Source: DYFC01 sp041658585 (lineage in GTDB: Bacteria > Nitrospirota > Thermodesulfovibrionia > Thermodesulfovibrionales > SM23-35). From it: 64,000 nt of DNA. The DNA lies in the NCBI GenBank assembly GCA_041658585.1, contig JBAZZX010000004.1, positions 1 to 64,000 on the forward strand. The letters run 5' to 3'. Below are positions 25,466 through 33,925 of this stretch, in pieces. The position numbers and the translations under genes were made by a program. The notes beneath the pieces were generated by a model, which saw only the letters and a list, made by a program, of their open reading frames with translations, searched no databases and was not told the DNA's origin. Numbering within the stretch: position 1 is the stretch's first letter; each line of letters starts with the position of its first letter.

Positions 25466-27286
25466 ATGGAAATTACCGAGAAATCAAGCGCAATGAAAGG
25501 TATAATCAAGGCCCTCGGCCTTGTTTTCGGGGATATCGGCACAAGCCCTATTTATACCCTTACGGTTGTTTTCCTGTTCCTGAGACATACGGCTGATAAT
25601 ATACTCGGCGTCCTCTCATTGGTCATCTGGTCTTTAATAATCCTTGTTACAGTCCAGTTTGCCTGGCTTGCCATGAATTTAAGTATAAGAGGCGAGGGCG
25701 GCAAGATCGTGCTTAAGGAAATCCTTCAGCCTTTGCTGAAATCAAAGTGGAGCATTAGATTCGTCTCTTTACTGGCTATTATAGGTGTTTCTTTACTAAT
25801 CGGCGACGGCGTCATAACGCCTGCTATCAGTATCATGAGCGCCGTGGAAGGTTCTCTTCTGATCCCGGGACTTGTAGGACTATCAAAGACTACTCTTGTA
25901 TTAATCTCGATGATAATTGCCATAGGGCTTTTCTCTTTTCAGAGTAAAGGCACCGAAAAAGTGGCAGGCGCATTCGGCCCGATCATGTGTCTATGGTTTG
26001 TATCGTTAGCGGTATCGGGAATATTATCCATGGTTGACGCCCCGCAAGTGCTTGTAGTGTTTAACCCTTACTATGCCGTTAAATTTCTTCTTGAGAACGG
26101 TTTTGCCGGATTCATTGTCCTTGGAGAGGTAATACTCTGTGCAACAGGCGGAGAAGCGTTGTATGCCGATATGGGGCACCTCGGATCAAAACCTATAAGA
26201 CAGGCATGGGCAGGTGTATTCATTGCGCTGATTCTAAACTACTTGGGCCAGGGAGCTTATATACTGAATCACCCCGGGACAAAGAATATACTTTTTGAAA
26301 TGATTTTTCATCATGGAGAAGCTTTTTACATCCCTTTCCTTATTTTGAGTATTCTGGCGACTATCATCGCATCACAGGCCATGATAAGCGGTACATTTTC
26401 AATGGTATACCAGGGTATAACCACGCGTCTTATGCCGTTGTTCAAGGTCGATTACACTTCGGTTGAAAGGAGATCACAGATTTACATATCATCCGTGAAC
26501 TGGTTTCTTCTCATCGCCGTGTTATTTATTATGTTGCAGTTCAAAGAATCGAGCCGTCTTGCAGCGGCATACGGACTTGCCGTTACCGGGACCATGTTCC
26601 TCACAGGTATCCTGATGACCTGGATTTTTTATTTGAAGAACAAGAAAGCGCTCGCATTTATTGCTCTTTTTGTGACATTTGTCGATTTAGCCTATCTTAC
26701 CGCCAATCTTTATAAAATACCCCTCGGAGGTTACTGGTCTCTTGTCATTTCCACGATCCCGCTGGCAATGATAATCCTTTACACGGAAGGACAAAAGAAA
26801 CTCTACAGAGCAATGGAGTTTATGCGCCTTGAAGACTTTCTCCTCAAGTTTACAAGAGTGTATGCAACAACGGAACGGATTAAGGGCACGGCATTGTTTC
26901 TTATCAAGGATGTAAAAGATATACCGTTTTACGTTACACAGACCATGTTCTTTCACGGCATTATCTATGAGGACAATATCTTTATTTCTATTATGAAACG
27001 GGATGACCCTTTCGGTATTATAGGGTTTTTTAAAGAAGAACTGACGGAAGGTCTCCGGGTGTTTGAAGTGCAAACCGGATATATGGAAGTCATAGATATC
27101 GAAGAGATACTAAGAGAAGCCGGTATTGAGGAGCGGGTCGTATTCTATGGTCTTGAAGATATTACGGCCAAAAATCCTTTATGGAAAATGTTTTCTTTAA
27201 TTAAAAAGACGACGCCTACCTTTATCCAGTTCTACAAATTACCTCCTAAAAAACTCCACGGCGTATTCACAAAGGTCCGGTTGTAA
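25466..27286 (+). CDS. kup: Kup-family potassium uptake protein, copy 1
   Basis: A 606-residue K+/H+ symporter. The N-terminus KALGLVFGDIGTSPIYTL is the Kup signature, and GDGVITPAISIMSAVEG, ATGGEALYADMGHLG and LNYLGQGAYIL follow in twelve membrane helices. A cytosolic domain of about 150 residues ends the protein. It is closely related along its whole length to the second copy at 30696, but unlike it has no riboswitch leader; it is probably co-transcribed with the EamA gene. prmC follows after 13 bases. Confidence 0.93.
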   Translation: MEITEKSSAMKGIIKALGLVFGDIGTSPIYTLTVVFLFLRHTADNILGVLSLVIWSLIILVTVQFAWLAMNLSIRGEGGKIVLKEILQPLLKSKWSIRFVSLLAIIGVSLLIGDGVITPAISIMSAVEGSLLIPGLVGLSKTTLVLISMIIAIGLFSFQSKGTEKVAGAFGPIMCLWFVSLAVSGILSMVDAPQVLVVFNPYYAVKFLLENGFAGFIVLGEVILCATGGEALYADMGHLGSKPIRQAWAGVFIALILNYLGQGAYILNHPGTKNILFEMIFHHGEAFYIPFLILSILATIIASQAMISGTFSMVYQGITTRLMPLFKVDYTSVERRSQIYISSVNWFLLIAVLFIMLQFKESSRLAAAYGLAVTGTMFLTGILMTWIFYLKNKKALAFIALFVTFVDLAYLTANLYKIPLGGYWSLVISTIPLAMIILYTEGQKKLYRAMEFMRLEDFLLKFTRVYATTERIKGTALFLIKDVKDIPFYVTQTMFFHGIIYEDNIFISIMKRDDPFGIIGFFKEELTEGLRVFEVQTGYMEVIDIEEILREAGIEERVVFYGLEDITAKNPLWKMFSLIKKTTPTFIQFYKLPPKKLHGVFTKVRL

Positions 27287-27299
27287 GCTATTAATTGGT

Positions 27300-28202
27300 A
27301 TGAATGCCATTGACAAATTAAAAGAAGCAAAGGGGATTCTTTCTAATGCCGGTATTGAAAATCCTGAAAGAGCCGCAGAGGTGCTGCTGTCACATTGCTT
27401 GGGAATTGAGCGGGTCATTCTTTACAGAGACAATCCGGGCATTTCAGATGAGATGAACACACAAATAGATGCTTTATTAAAAAGAAGGACGGGGAGAGAG
27501 CCCCTGCAATACATCCTCGGTTATATGGAATTTTATGGATTGAAAATAAAGGTCGGAACAGGTGTACTGATACCAAGACCCGAGACGGAATTACTGGCAG
27601 AAGAAGCGATAACTTCAATTTCAAATTTCAAATTGCAAATTGCAAGCGAAGATAAAGATTCATCCTTCATCCTTCATCCTCCATCCTTCTTTATTTTAGA
27701 CCTTTGCACCGGCAGCGGATGTATTGCCCTTGCGCTTGCAAAGGCGTTTCCCGATGCGCAAGTGTACGGGACGGATATATCGGCTGATGCTCTCGGATAT
27801 GCAGGAGAGAACGCGGAGTTGAACAATATAAGAAATATAACCTTTCTGAAAGGCGATTTATTTAAACCGGTAAAAGACATGCAGTTTGATATGATTATCT
27901 CAAACCCTCCCTATATTCGGAAAGATGATATGAAATTATTGCAGCCGGAAATCATAGACTGGGAGCCGGTTGCGGCTTTGCACGGCGGTGAAGACGGGCT
28001 TGATTACTATCGGAATATTATCTCCGGAGCCGGGGATTATTTAAAGGAGAACGGAATCCTTATGATTGAAATCGGCATGGGTCAGTCAGGCCCGGTAAGG
28101 GAAATGGCTGAAGACAAAGGATTTGATAACATCCAAATTTTAAAAGACTATGCGGGAATTGATAGGATAGTAAAACTAAAGATGCATAAACGGCAGGGCT
28201 AA
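27300..28202 (+). CDS. prmC: Peptide chain release factor N5-glutamine methyltransferase
   Basis: A 300-residue SAM enzyme that methylates the GGQ glutamine of release factors. The N-terminal helical domain, GREPLQYILGYMEFYG, the SAM site LDLCTGSGCIALALAKAFP and the catalytic NPPYI are present. Two oddities. Before the SAM site there is an insert of about 20 residues (SNFKLQIASEDKDSSFILHP) encoded by short tandem TCATCCT repeats. The last residues MHKRQG and the stop lie in a family E element; the native protein probably ended at about RIVKLK. Both lie outside catalytic motifs. Confidence 0.93.
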   Translation: MNAIDKLKEAKGILSNAGIENPERAAEVLLSHCLGIERVILYRDNPGISDEMNTQIDALLKRRTGREPLQYILGYMEFYGLKIKVGTGVLIPRPETELLAEEAITSISNFKLQIASEDKDSSFILHPPSFFILDLCTGSGCIALALAKAFPDAQVYGTDISADALGYAGENAELNNIRNITFLKGDLFKPVKDMQFDMIISNPPYIRKDDMKLLQPEIIDWEPVAALHGGEDGLDYYRNIISGAGDYLKENGILMIEIGMGQSGPVREMAEDKGFDNIQILKDYAGIDRIVKLKMHKRQG

Positions 28203-28363
28203 TGCGATGAAAAGTCTTATAATGCGACAGAGGATTATATTCTAAATCACATAAATGCAGAACTAACCTGTAGCGACTTTCAGAAAAAGGTCGGTTCTTA
28301 TTATAAAAGTGCATTAAGGTGTCGCTACAAGACCTTTTCATCGCATTAGCCCTGCCGTTTGCA
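28183..28363. mobile_element. Family E TIR element, best-preserved copy (181 bp)
   Basis: Terminal inverted repeats of about 30 bp: AAACGGCAGGGCTAATGCGA with GATGAAAAG on the left, and the complement CTTTTCATCGCATTAGCC, CTGCCGTTT on the right. The interior matches the copies at 10332 and 19173. Non-coding, with strong hairpin potential. It overlaps the last six codons and stop of prmC and ends 45 bases before bioA. No target duplication is evident. Confidence 0.75.
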
Positions 28364-28408
28364 ATAAGTTTTTGCAATTGGTGAGTAAAAAGCTTAAAAG
28401 GAGTAGTT

Positions 28409-29788
28409 ATGGGAATTATTGAAGACAACGAACACCTTGAAGAACTCGACAAGAAATATATATGGCATCCCTTTACACAGATGAAGGAATGGGTCGAAGA
28501 AAAACCGATCATTATCACCGAGGGGCGGGACTGTTTTATTAAAGACGTTTACGGCAAGTGGTACCTTGACGGCGTCTCTTCATTATGGGTCAATATCTTC
28601 GGACATAAAAAGAAGGAGATAGATGACGCAATAAAGGCCCAGCTTGACAAGATCGCCCACAGCACGCTATTGGGATTGAGCAATGTCCCGGCAATCAGGT
28701 TAGCTGAAAAGCTGATACGGTTGGTGAACTCATCCTTTTTACATCATCCGTCATCCCTTTCAAAGGTCTTCTATTCCGACAACGGTTCCACCGCAGTAGA
28801 GGTTGCCCTTAAGATGGCCTTCCAGTACTGGAAGCACAAAGGGAATGATGGAAAAAACACCTTTGCCGCTTTGCATAATGCCTATCATGGGGATACTATA
28901 GGCGCCGTCAGTGTAGGCGGAGTGGACATATTCCATAATGCCTTCAACCCTTTGTTGTTCAAAACCTATAAAGCCCCTTCGCCATATTGCTATAGATGCG
29001 AATTTGGGAAAGAATATCCGGAATGCAAAATTTTCTGCCTCGAAAAACTTGAAGAGATATTCAAGGAACATTCGCAGGAAATAGCCGCATTTATTATCGA
29101 ACCACTTATCCAGGCTGCAGGCGGCATGATTACTTCTCCTCCGGGATACCTGAAAGGCGTCAGGGCATTATGCTCGAAATATAATATCCTGATGATTGCC
29201 GACGAGATCGCAACAGGTTTCGGACGCACCGGGAAAATGTTTGCCTGTGAGCATGAGGGAGCGGTCCCTGATATAATGTGTCTCTCAAAGGGTATAACAG
29301 GCGGGTATATGCCGCTTGCCGTGACACTCGCAACCGAAGAGGTTTATAATGCCTTTCTGGGAGAGTTCAAAGACTTAAAGACCTTCTTTCACGGCCATTC
29401 ATATACGGGGAACCCGCTTGCTTGTGCCGCCGCCCTTGCATGTCTCGATTTGTTTGAAAAAGAGAAGACCCTTGAAAATCTTCAAAGAAAGATAAATATG
29501 CTCGAAGATTGGCTCAAAGACCTGAACGGACTCGATCATGTCGGGAATGTGCGCAACGCGGGATTTATGGCAGGCGTTGAATTAACTCAGGATAAAAAGA
29601 CAAAAACGTTTTATGACCGGGCCGAGAAGATGGGCTGGCGTGTTGCCCTTCGCGCAAGGGACAACGGGGTTTTCATCAGACCCCTCGGCAATGTCATAGT
29701 CATCATGCCGCCATTGTCTATCAGCGAACAGAACCTGATAACATTGCTTGAAGTAATAAAATCCGCGATAATTAGAGTATGTGGATAA
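28409..29788 (+). CDS. bioA: Adenosylmethionine-8-amino-7-oxononanoate aminotransferase
   Basis: A 459-residue PLP enzyme making 7,8-diaminopelargonate in biotin synthesis. YIWHPFTQMKEW at residues 16-27 and GKWYLDGVSSLWVNIFGH are typical of BioA; the PLP lysine is in LSKGITGGYMPLAVT and the Asp in IADEIATGFGRTG. AAGGAG precedes the ATG. A low-complexity patch (NSSFLHHPSSLS) interrupts the usual RLAEKL-VFYSDNGS spacing. The last codons and stop (IIRVCG) are encoded by the end of a family C element. No other biotin genes are in the window. Confidence 0.94.
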   Translation: MGIIEDNEHLEELDKKYIWHPFTQMKEWVEEKPIIITEGRDCFIKDVYGKWYLDGVSSLWVNIFGHKKKEIDDAIKAQLDKIAHSTLLGLSNVPAIRLAEKLIRLVNSSFLHHPSSLSKVFYSDNGSTAVEVALKMAFQYWKHKGNDGKNTFAALHNAYHGDTIGAVSVGGVDIFHNAFNPLLFKTYKAPSPYCYRCEFGKEYPECKIFCLEKLEEIFKEHSQEIAAFIIEPLIQAAGGMITSPPGYLKGVRALCSKYNILMIADEIATGFGRTGKMFACEHEGAVPDIMCLSKGITGGYMPLAVTLATEEVYNAFLGEFKDLKTFFHGHSYTGNPLACAAALACLDLFEKEKTLENLQRKINMLEDWLKDLNGLDHVGNVRNAGFMAGVELTQDKKTKTFYDRAEKMGWRVALRARDNGVFIRPLGNVIVIMPPLSISEQNLITLLEVIKSAIIRVCG

Positions 29789-29911
29789 ACTTAGGTTTGA
29801 ACACCCTCCCCAACCCCTCCCCTCAAGGGAGGGGTTTATTTACTACCCTCTCCCTTGAGGGGAGAGGGTAAGGGTGAGGGTGTTTATTAATTTATACACA
29901 GACTCTAATTA
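29769..29911. mobile_element. Family C TIR element, copy 2 (143 bp)
   Basis: Ends TAATTAGAGT and ACTCTAATTA are perfect inverts. Pairing continues as GTATGTGGATAAAC versus TTTATACACAGAC. The core is the same double palindrome as at 11512-11647. The first 20 bases are translated as the end of bioA. No target duplication is obvious. Confidence 0.8.
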
Positions 29912-29933
29912 GTGCAATTGGAAATATGTAGGA

Positions 29934-30386
29934 ATGAGCAAAAAAACCTTAGGACTTATATTTCTTATCATAATCCTGCCGGTTGTCGTCTACCTGCTTG
30001 TCCCTTCCGATGCAAGCAGAATAAAGAAGCTCTTTAAGGAAGGCGCAAAGGCGGTTGAACGGGAAGATATCGACGCAGTGATGTCGAAGGTCTCTTTCAA
30101 CTATCGCGATGAATACGGGTTCACATACCTGTATGTCAAGGAATCAATGAAGTCGGTCTTTCAAAGGATGAGTGACATAAAGATCGAATATGAGAACCTA
30201 ATCGTAAATGTGAAGGGTAAATCCGCTACTGCTGAGATAGATGTGAGGGTCATAGCTTCTATAGGAGATAACACGGGCTACATAATGGGCGATCTATCAA
30301 AGCCTGTCCATCTGACCTTCACCCTTGAGAAGGAACGAACAAAATGGCTTATTGTAAAGACGGAAGGATTACCGTTTGATCTGTAG
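29934..30386 (+). CDS. Membrane-anchored or secreted protein of unknown function
   Basis: A 150-residue protein with a lysine start and one hydrophobic helix (LGLIFLIIILPVVVYLLV), then a soluble domain. KLFKEGAKAVEREDIDAVMS, the central aromatic FNYRDEYGF and the end beta strands (VHLTFTLEKERTKWLIVKTE) recall small NTF2/SnoaL-like domains, a resemblance of pattern only. The ATG has only AGGA immediately before it. It stands alone between a family C element and the kup2 riboswitch. Confidence 0.6.
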   Translation: MSKKTLGLIFLIIILPVVVYLLVPSDASRIKKLFKEGAKAVEREDIDAVMSKVSFNYRDEYGFTYLYVKESMKSVFQRMSDIKIEYENLIVNVKGKSATAEIDVRVIASIGDNTGYIMGDLSKPVHLTFTLEKERTKWLIVKTEGLPFDL

Positions 30387-30455
30387 TTGATAAAAATAAA
30401 TTTGCCGGACCTCCTGAGCCAAATTATTGCGTAGTTATTACAAACAAAAAATCTG

Positions 30456-30484
30456 TTGACAAATTATTTAGTCGGGAGTAATTT
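30456..30484 (+). promoter_or_regulatory. Promoter of kup2
   Basis: TTGACA (30456-30461) and TAATTT (30479-30484) with a 17-base spacer. Transcription would begin near 30491, just before the riboswitch. Confidence 0.7.
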
Positions 30485-30489
30485 AAAAA

Positions 30490-30637
30490 CTAATAGCAGC
30501 CGAAATCCATTTAAAGAATGGATACGGGGGACCCAATGTATGGGGCGTATTTCCCGGAATTACCGGGAATAGGGTACTTCCAAACCCGAGCCCGACAGCT
30601 AACCTCGCAGGCACTTGGAAGGGCAATGGATAGAGAA
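30490..30637 (+). promoter_or_regulatory. Cyclic di-AMP riboswitch (ydaO/yuaA type)
   Basis: The conserved blocks appear in order: GGGGGACCCAATGTATGGGG, an internal CCGGGAATTACCGGG-type hairpin, AGGGTACTTCCAAACCCGAG and CCCGACAGCTAACCTCGCAG, then GGC. These define the ydaO class, which senses c-di-AMP and controls cell-wall and potassium genes, usually by promoting termination when ligand is bound. A terminator follows directly and kup2 is downstream, which fits c-di-AMP switching off K+ uptake. Confidence 0.93.
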
Positions 30638-30640
30638 TTA

Positions 30641-30667
30641 AACCGCTGCCTTGCCGGCGGTTTTTTA
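30641..30667 (+). terminator. Intrinsic terminator of the riboswitch expression platform
   Basis: AACCGC pairs with GCGGTT around TGCCTTGCCG and runs into TTTTTT. It lies between the aptamer and the kup2 ribosome site and is the likely ligand-controlled terminator. Confidence 0.85.
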
Positions 30668-30695
30668 TTGCTCCTTTGCCCTCGGAGGAGGAGTT

Positions 30696-32510
30696 ATGTT
30701 GAACAGGGAATCTCCTGTTAAAGGGATTATCAAATCCCTCGGTCTCGTGTTTGGTGATATCGGGACAAGCCCTATATACACCTTAACAGTCGTCTTTCTG
30801 CTTACTAAACCCACGGAAGCCAATGTTATGGGGGTACTTTCCCTTATCGCCTGGACCTTGACGATCCTTGTAACAATTGAATATGCATGGCTTGCAATGA
30901 GCCTCGGAAAGAAGGGTGAAGGAGGGACAATTGTCCTCAAAGAGATACTTGTTCCGCTCCTCAGGAAGGGCAGACAGGTATCTTTCGTCAGCCTTCTCTC
31001 TTTCATCGGAATCTCATTGCTTATTGGGGACGGGGTTATTACCCCTGCCATCAGCATATTGAGTGCGGTCGAAGGTTCTCTGCTGATCCCGGGGTTTGAG
31101 AAAACAAGTCAGGCAACTTTAATCATCATTGCCGGTATCATTGCAATCGTTCTGTTTTCTTTTCAAAAAAAAGGGACTGAAAAAATTTCCTGGGTATTCG
31201 GACCCATAATGCTCATATGGTTTTTATCCCTCAGTGTTGCCGGAACGATATCAATACTCGCCACTCCTAATGTCGTAAAAGCCGTCAATCCTTACTATGC
31301 TATAAAATTCCTCATTGAAAATGGCATTACGGGATTCTTCGTACTGTCCGAGGTTATTCTGTGTGCAACAGGCGGAGAAGCGCTTTATGCCGATATGGGA
31401 CATTTAGGGAGGAAACCCATCCTCAATGCATGGTATTTCGTCTTCTTCGCCCTTATTATTAATTATATCGGGCAGGGAGCATTTCTCATACAGCATCCTG
31501 AAGCAAAGAACGTGCTTTATGGAATGATATTCCATCAAGCACCCCTGCTTTATGTCCCTTTCCTCATTCTCAGTATTATGGCTACCGTCATTGCTTCCCA
31601 GGCAATGATAAGCGGAATGTTCTCCATCGTCTATCAGGGAATCATGACCCACATTATTCCTATGTTCAAGATCGATTTCACTTCTACCGAACTCAGGTCT
31701 CAGATTTATATAGGATTGGTAAACTGGTTTTTGCTGATTTCCGTTCTAATCGTCATGTTTGAATTCAGGGAATCCCATCGACTTGCAGCTGCCTATGGTC
31801 TTGCCGTCACAGGGACCATGACGCTTACCGGGATAATGATGACCTGGATATTTTATTTAAGAGGCAATAAACACCTTGCCTTCATTTCTTTACTGGTAGC
31901 TCTGGTAGATATTACCTATCTCCTCTCAAACAGCTATAAGATACCTCATGGGGGATATTGGTCGATTATTATCGGAATAATACCTTTCTCGGTAATTCTG
32001 CTCTACACAAAAGGACAGAAAAGACTTTATAAGAAACTCAGTGCAGTACCATTGGAGGAATTTCTCAAACGATATACCGTTGCCTATCGAACAAAAAACA
32101 AGATCAAAGGGACCGCTCTTTTCTTTTTAAAGGACCCGAAAGAGATCCCGCCTTTCATGATACGGAGCATGTTTATAAACAATATCCTCTATGAGGACAA
32201 TATTCTTGTTACGATCATAAAGCGTGACGATCCATTCGGAGTAACCGGGTTTTTCAAAGAAAAACTTGCAAACGGTCTAAGCGTATTCGAGATCCAGACC
32301 GGTTACATGGAACTACCAGATGTTGAAGAGATATTGAGGGAGGCAGGGATAGAGGAACATACGATTTTTTATGGCCTTGAGGATATCGTAACGGAGAATC
32401 CTTTCTGGAAAATATTTTCGATTATCAAACGGCTGAATCCCGCATTCGTACAGTTTTATAAACTTCCTTCTCATAAATTGCATGGAGTAATGACAAGGGT
32501 GGAAATGTGA
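30696..32510 (+). CDS. kup: Kup-family potassium uptake protein, copy 2
   Basis: A 604-residue K+ transporter with KSLGLVFGDIGTSPIYTL, GDGVITPAISILSAVEG and ATGGEALYADMGHLG, collinear with copy 1. The start ATG at 30696 has GGAGGAG before it; the open frame runs upstream into the terminator and is not used there. Expression is predicted to be governed by the c-di-AMP riboswitch, so this copy would respond to K+/c-di-AMP status while copy 1 would not. A family B element follows 35 bases after the stop. Confidence 0.95.
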   Translation: MLNRESPVKGIIKSLGLVFGDIGTSPIYTLTVVFLLTKPTEANVMGVLSLIAWTLTILVTIEYAWLAMSLGKKGEGGTIVLKEILVPLLRKGRQVSFVSLLSFIGISLLIGDGVITPAISILSAVEGSLLIPGFEKTSQATLIIIAGIIAIVLFSFQKKGTEKISWVFGPIMLIWFLSLSVAGTISILATPNVVKAVNPYYAIKFLIENGITGFFVLSEVILCATGGEALYADMGHLGRKPILNAWYFVFFALIINYIGQGAFLIQHPEAKNVLYGMIFHQAPLLYVPFLILSIMATVIASQAMISGMFSIVYQGIMTHIIPMFKIDFTSTELRSQIYIGLVNWFLLISVLIVMFEFRESHRLAAAYGLAVTGTMTLTGIMMTWIFYLRGNKHLAFISLLVALVDITYLLSNSYKIPHGGYWSIIIGIIPFSVILLYTKGQKRLYKKLSAVPLEEFLKRYTVAYRTKNKIKGTALFFLKDPKEIPPFMIRSMFINNILYEDNILVTIIKRDDPFGVTGFFKEKLANGLSVFEIQTGYMELPDVEEILREAGIEEHTIFYGLEDIVTENPFWKIFSIIKRLNPAFVQFYKLPSHKLHGVMTRVEM

Positions 32511-32545
32511 AAAGGAAATAGAATGTTAACCCGAAAACTGACGGT

Positions 32546-32695
32546 TTACTAAGGAGTTCATTAGAAAAGCCATACACCCTCACCCTTGCCCTCTCCCCTC
32601 AAGGGAGAGGGTACTTAAGAATTGCCCCTCCCTTGAGGGGAGGGGATAAAGGGGAGGGTGTTTTAATGTGGCTTTACTTATGAAAGTATTAGTAA
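32546..32695. mobile_element. Family B TIR element, copy 3 (150 bp)
   Basis: Left end TTACTAAGGAGTTCATTAG, right end complement TTACTAATACTTTCATAAG, with AAAGCCA-CACCCTC inward on both sides. The core palindromes are as at 4769-4910. It occupies the gap between kup2 and the NHL gene. Confidence 0.8.
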
Positions 32696-32818
32696 TTGCA
32701 TTCTTGAGTTAATATTTTTTGTTTCTTCCATATTTGTGCCATATTCGTTTACTATATTGCATAGAATTCGTCAAAACGGAAATCAGGTATGCCGAACATT
32801 AAAAAAAAGGAGTTTATA

Positions 32819-33733
32819 GTGAAAGACCTTTTCAGGATTGTAGGGATCATCATCTCGATTGTAGCTACGCTGGCGTCTTGCGGAGGATCAGACAGTACGA
32901 GCAGCTCCGGCGCTACTGTCACGACCTTTGCGGGTACGGCAGGGTCGCAAGGGTCCGCGGATGGGACCGGAACAGCGGCGCTCTTCCATAGCCCCTCCGC
33001 CATCACTACGGATGGGACCAACCTTTATGTTACGGATTCCGGTAACAATACCATTCGGAAGATCGTAATTGCCACAGGAGCTGTTGCGATCTTTTCAGGT
33101 AGTACAAATGGGGATTCCGGTTCCACTGATGGGATCGGAACAACAGCGCTCTTTAATCGCCCCTCCGGCATCACTACGGACGGGACCAACCTTTATGTTG
33201 CGGATTCCGGCAACAATACCATTCGGAAGATCGTAATTGCCACAGGAGCGGTTACGACTCTGGCAGGAACGGCAGGGTCTTCCGGGTCTGCGGATGGGAC
33301 CGGAACGGCAGCGCTCTTCAACAATCCTGCCGACATCGCCTCTGATGGAATCAACCTTTATATTGCAGATTCCGGTAACAATACCATTCGTAAGATCGTA
33401 ATTGCCACAGGAGCGGTTACGACCTTTGCGGGAACGGCAGGGTCTTCCGGGTCTGCGGATGGGACCGGAACGGCAGCGCTCTTCAACAACCCTTTAGGCA
33501 TCGCCACGGATAGAACCAACCTTTATATTGCAGATTCCGGTAACAATACCATTCGTAAGATCGTCATTGCCAAAGGAACGGTTACGACCCTTGCAGGCAA
33601 GGCAGGGTCTTCCGGGTCCGCAAATGGAAACGGCACGGCAGCGCTCTTCAACAATCCTGTCGGGGTCGCCACGGTTGGCGCCGTCCTTTATGTTGGGGAC
33701 ACCGGTAATAACACTATCCGTAAGATAAGTTAA
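32819..33733 (+). CDS. NHL-repeat lipoprotein
   Basis: A 304-residue predicted lipoprotein. GTG start at 32819 with AAGGAG seven bases before; a signal helix and lipobox TLASC place the mature cysteine near residue 25. The rest is five near-identical repeats of about 55 residues (TNLYVADSGNNTIRKIVIAT, GAVTTLAGTAGSSGSADG, TGTAALFNNP), the NHL beta-propeller blade pattern. The repeats are also nearly identical in DNA, suggesting recent duplication. Function unknown; NHL propellers usually bind protein or ligand at the cell surface. Confidence 0.85.
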   Translation: MKDLFRIVGIIISIVATLASCGGSDSTSSSGATVTTFAGTAGSQGSADGTGTAALFHSPSAITTDGTNLYVTDSGNNTIRKIVIATGAVAIFSGSTNGDSGSTDGIGTTALFNRPSGITTDGTNLYVADSGNNTIRKIVIATGAVTTLAGTAGSSGSADGTGTAALFNNPADIASDGINLYIADSGNNTIRKIVIATGAVTTFAGTAGSSGSADGTGTAALFNNPLGIATDRTNLYIADSGNNTIRKIVIAKGTVTTLAGKAGSSGSANGNGTAALFNNPVGVATVGAVLYVGDTGNNTIRKIS

Positions 33734-33740
33734 GACTAAT

Positions 33741-33901
33741 GAGCCTCTTGCAAAAGTCCTTAAAACAGCTCTTATGTCATTCTGAGCTTGTTGTTCTCTT
33801 CAGCGAATCCGCCGGGGCGGAAAGAATCATGACTAATCAATAAGTTATGTGACCCTTCGACAAGCTCAGGGTGACAATTTAGATACTTTTGCAAGAAGCT
33901 C
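33741..33901. mobile_element. Family D TIR element, complete copy (161 bp)
   Basis: Ends GAGCCTCTTGCAAAAGT and ACTTTTGCAAGAAGCTC are inverted. Inside, TCATTCTGAGCTTGT and ACAAGCTCAGGGTGACA form a second inverted pair. Compared with 13227-13327 it holds an insertion with CGAATCCGCC near 33810. Fills the gap between two convergent genes and may terminate both. Confidence 0.7.
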
Positions 33902-33925
33902 CTATACTATTATCTTTGCAAACCA

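Noticed and set aside
30518..30721. 67-codon frame over the kup2 leader
   Set aside because: It lies in the c-di-AMP aptamer and terminator, which explain the sequence better.
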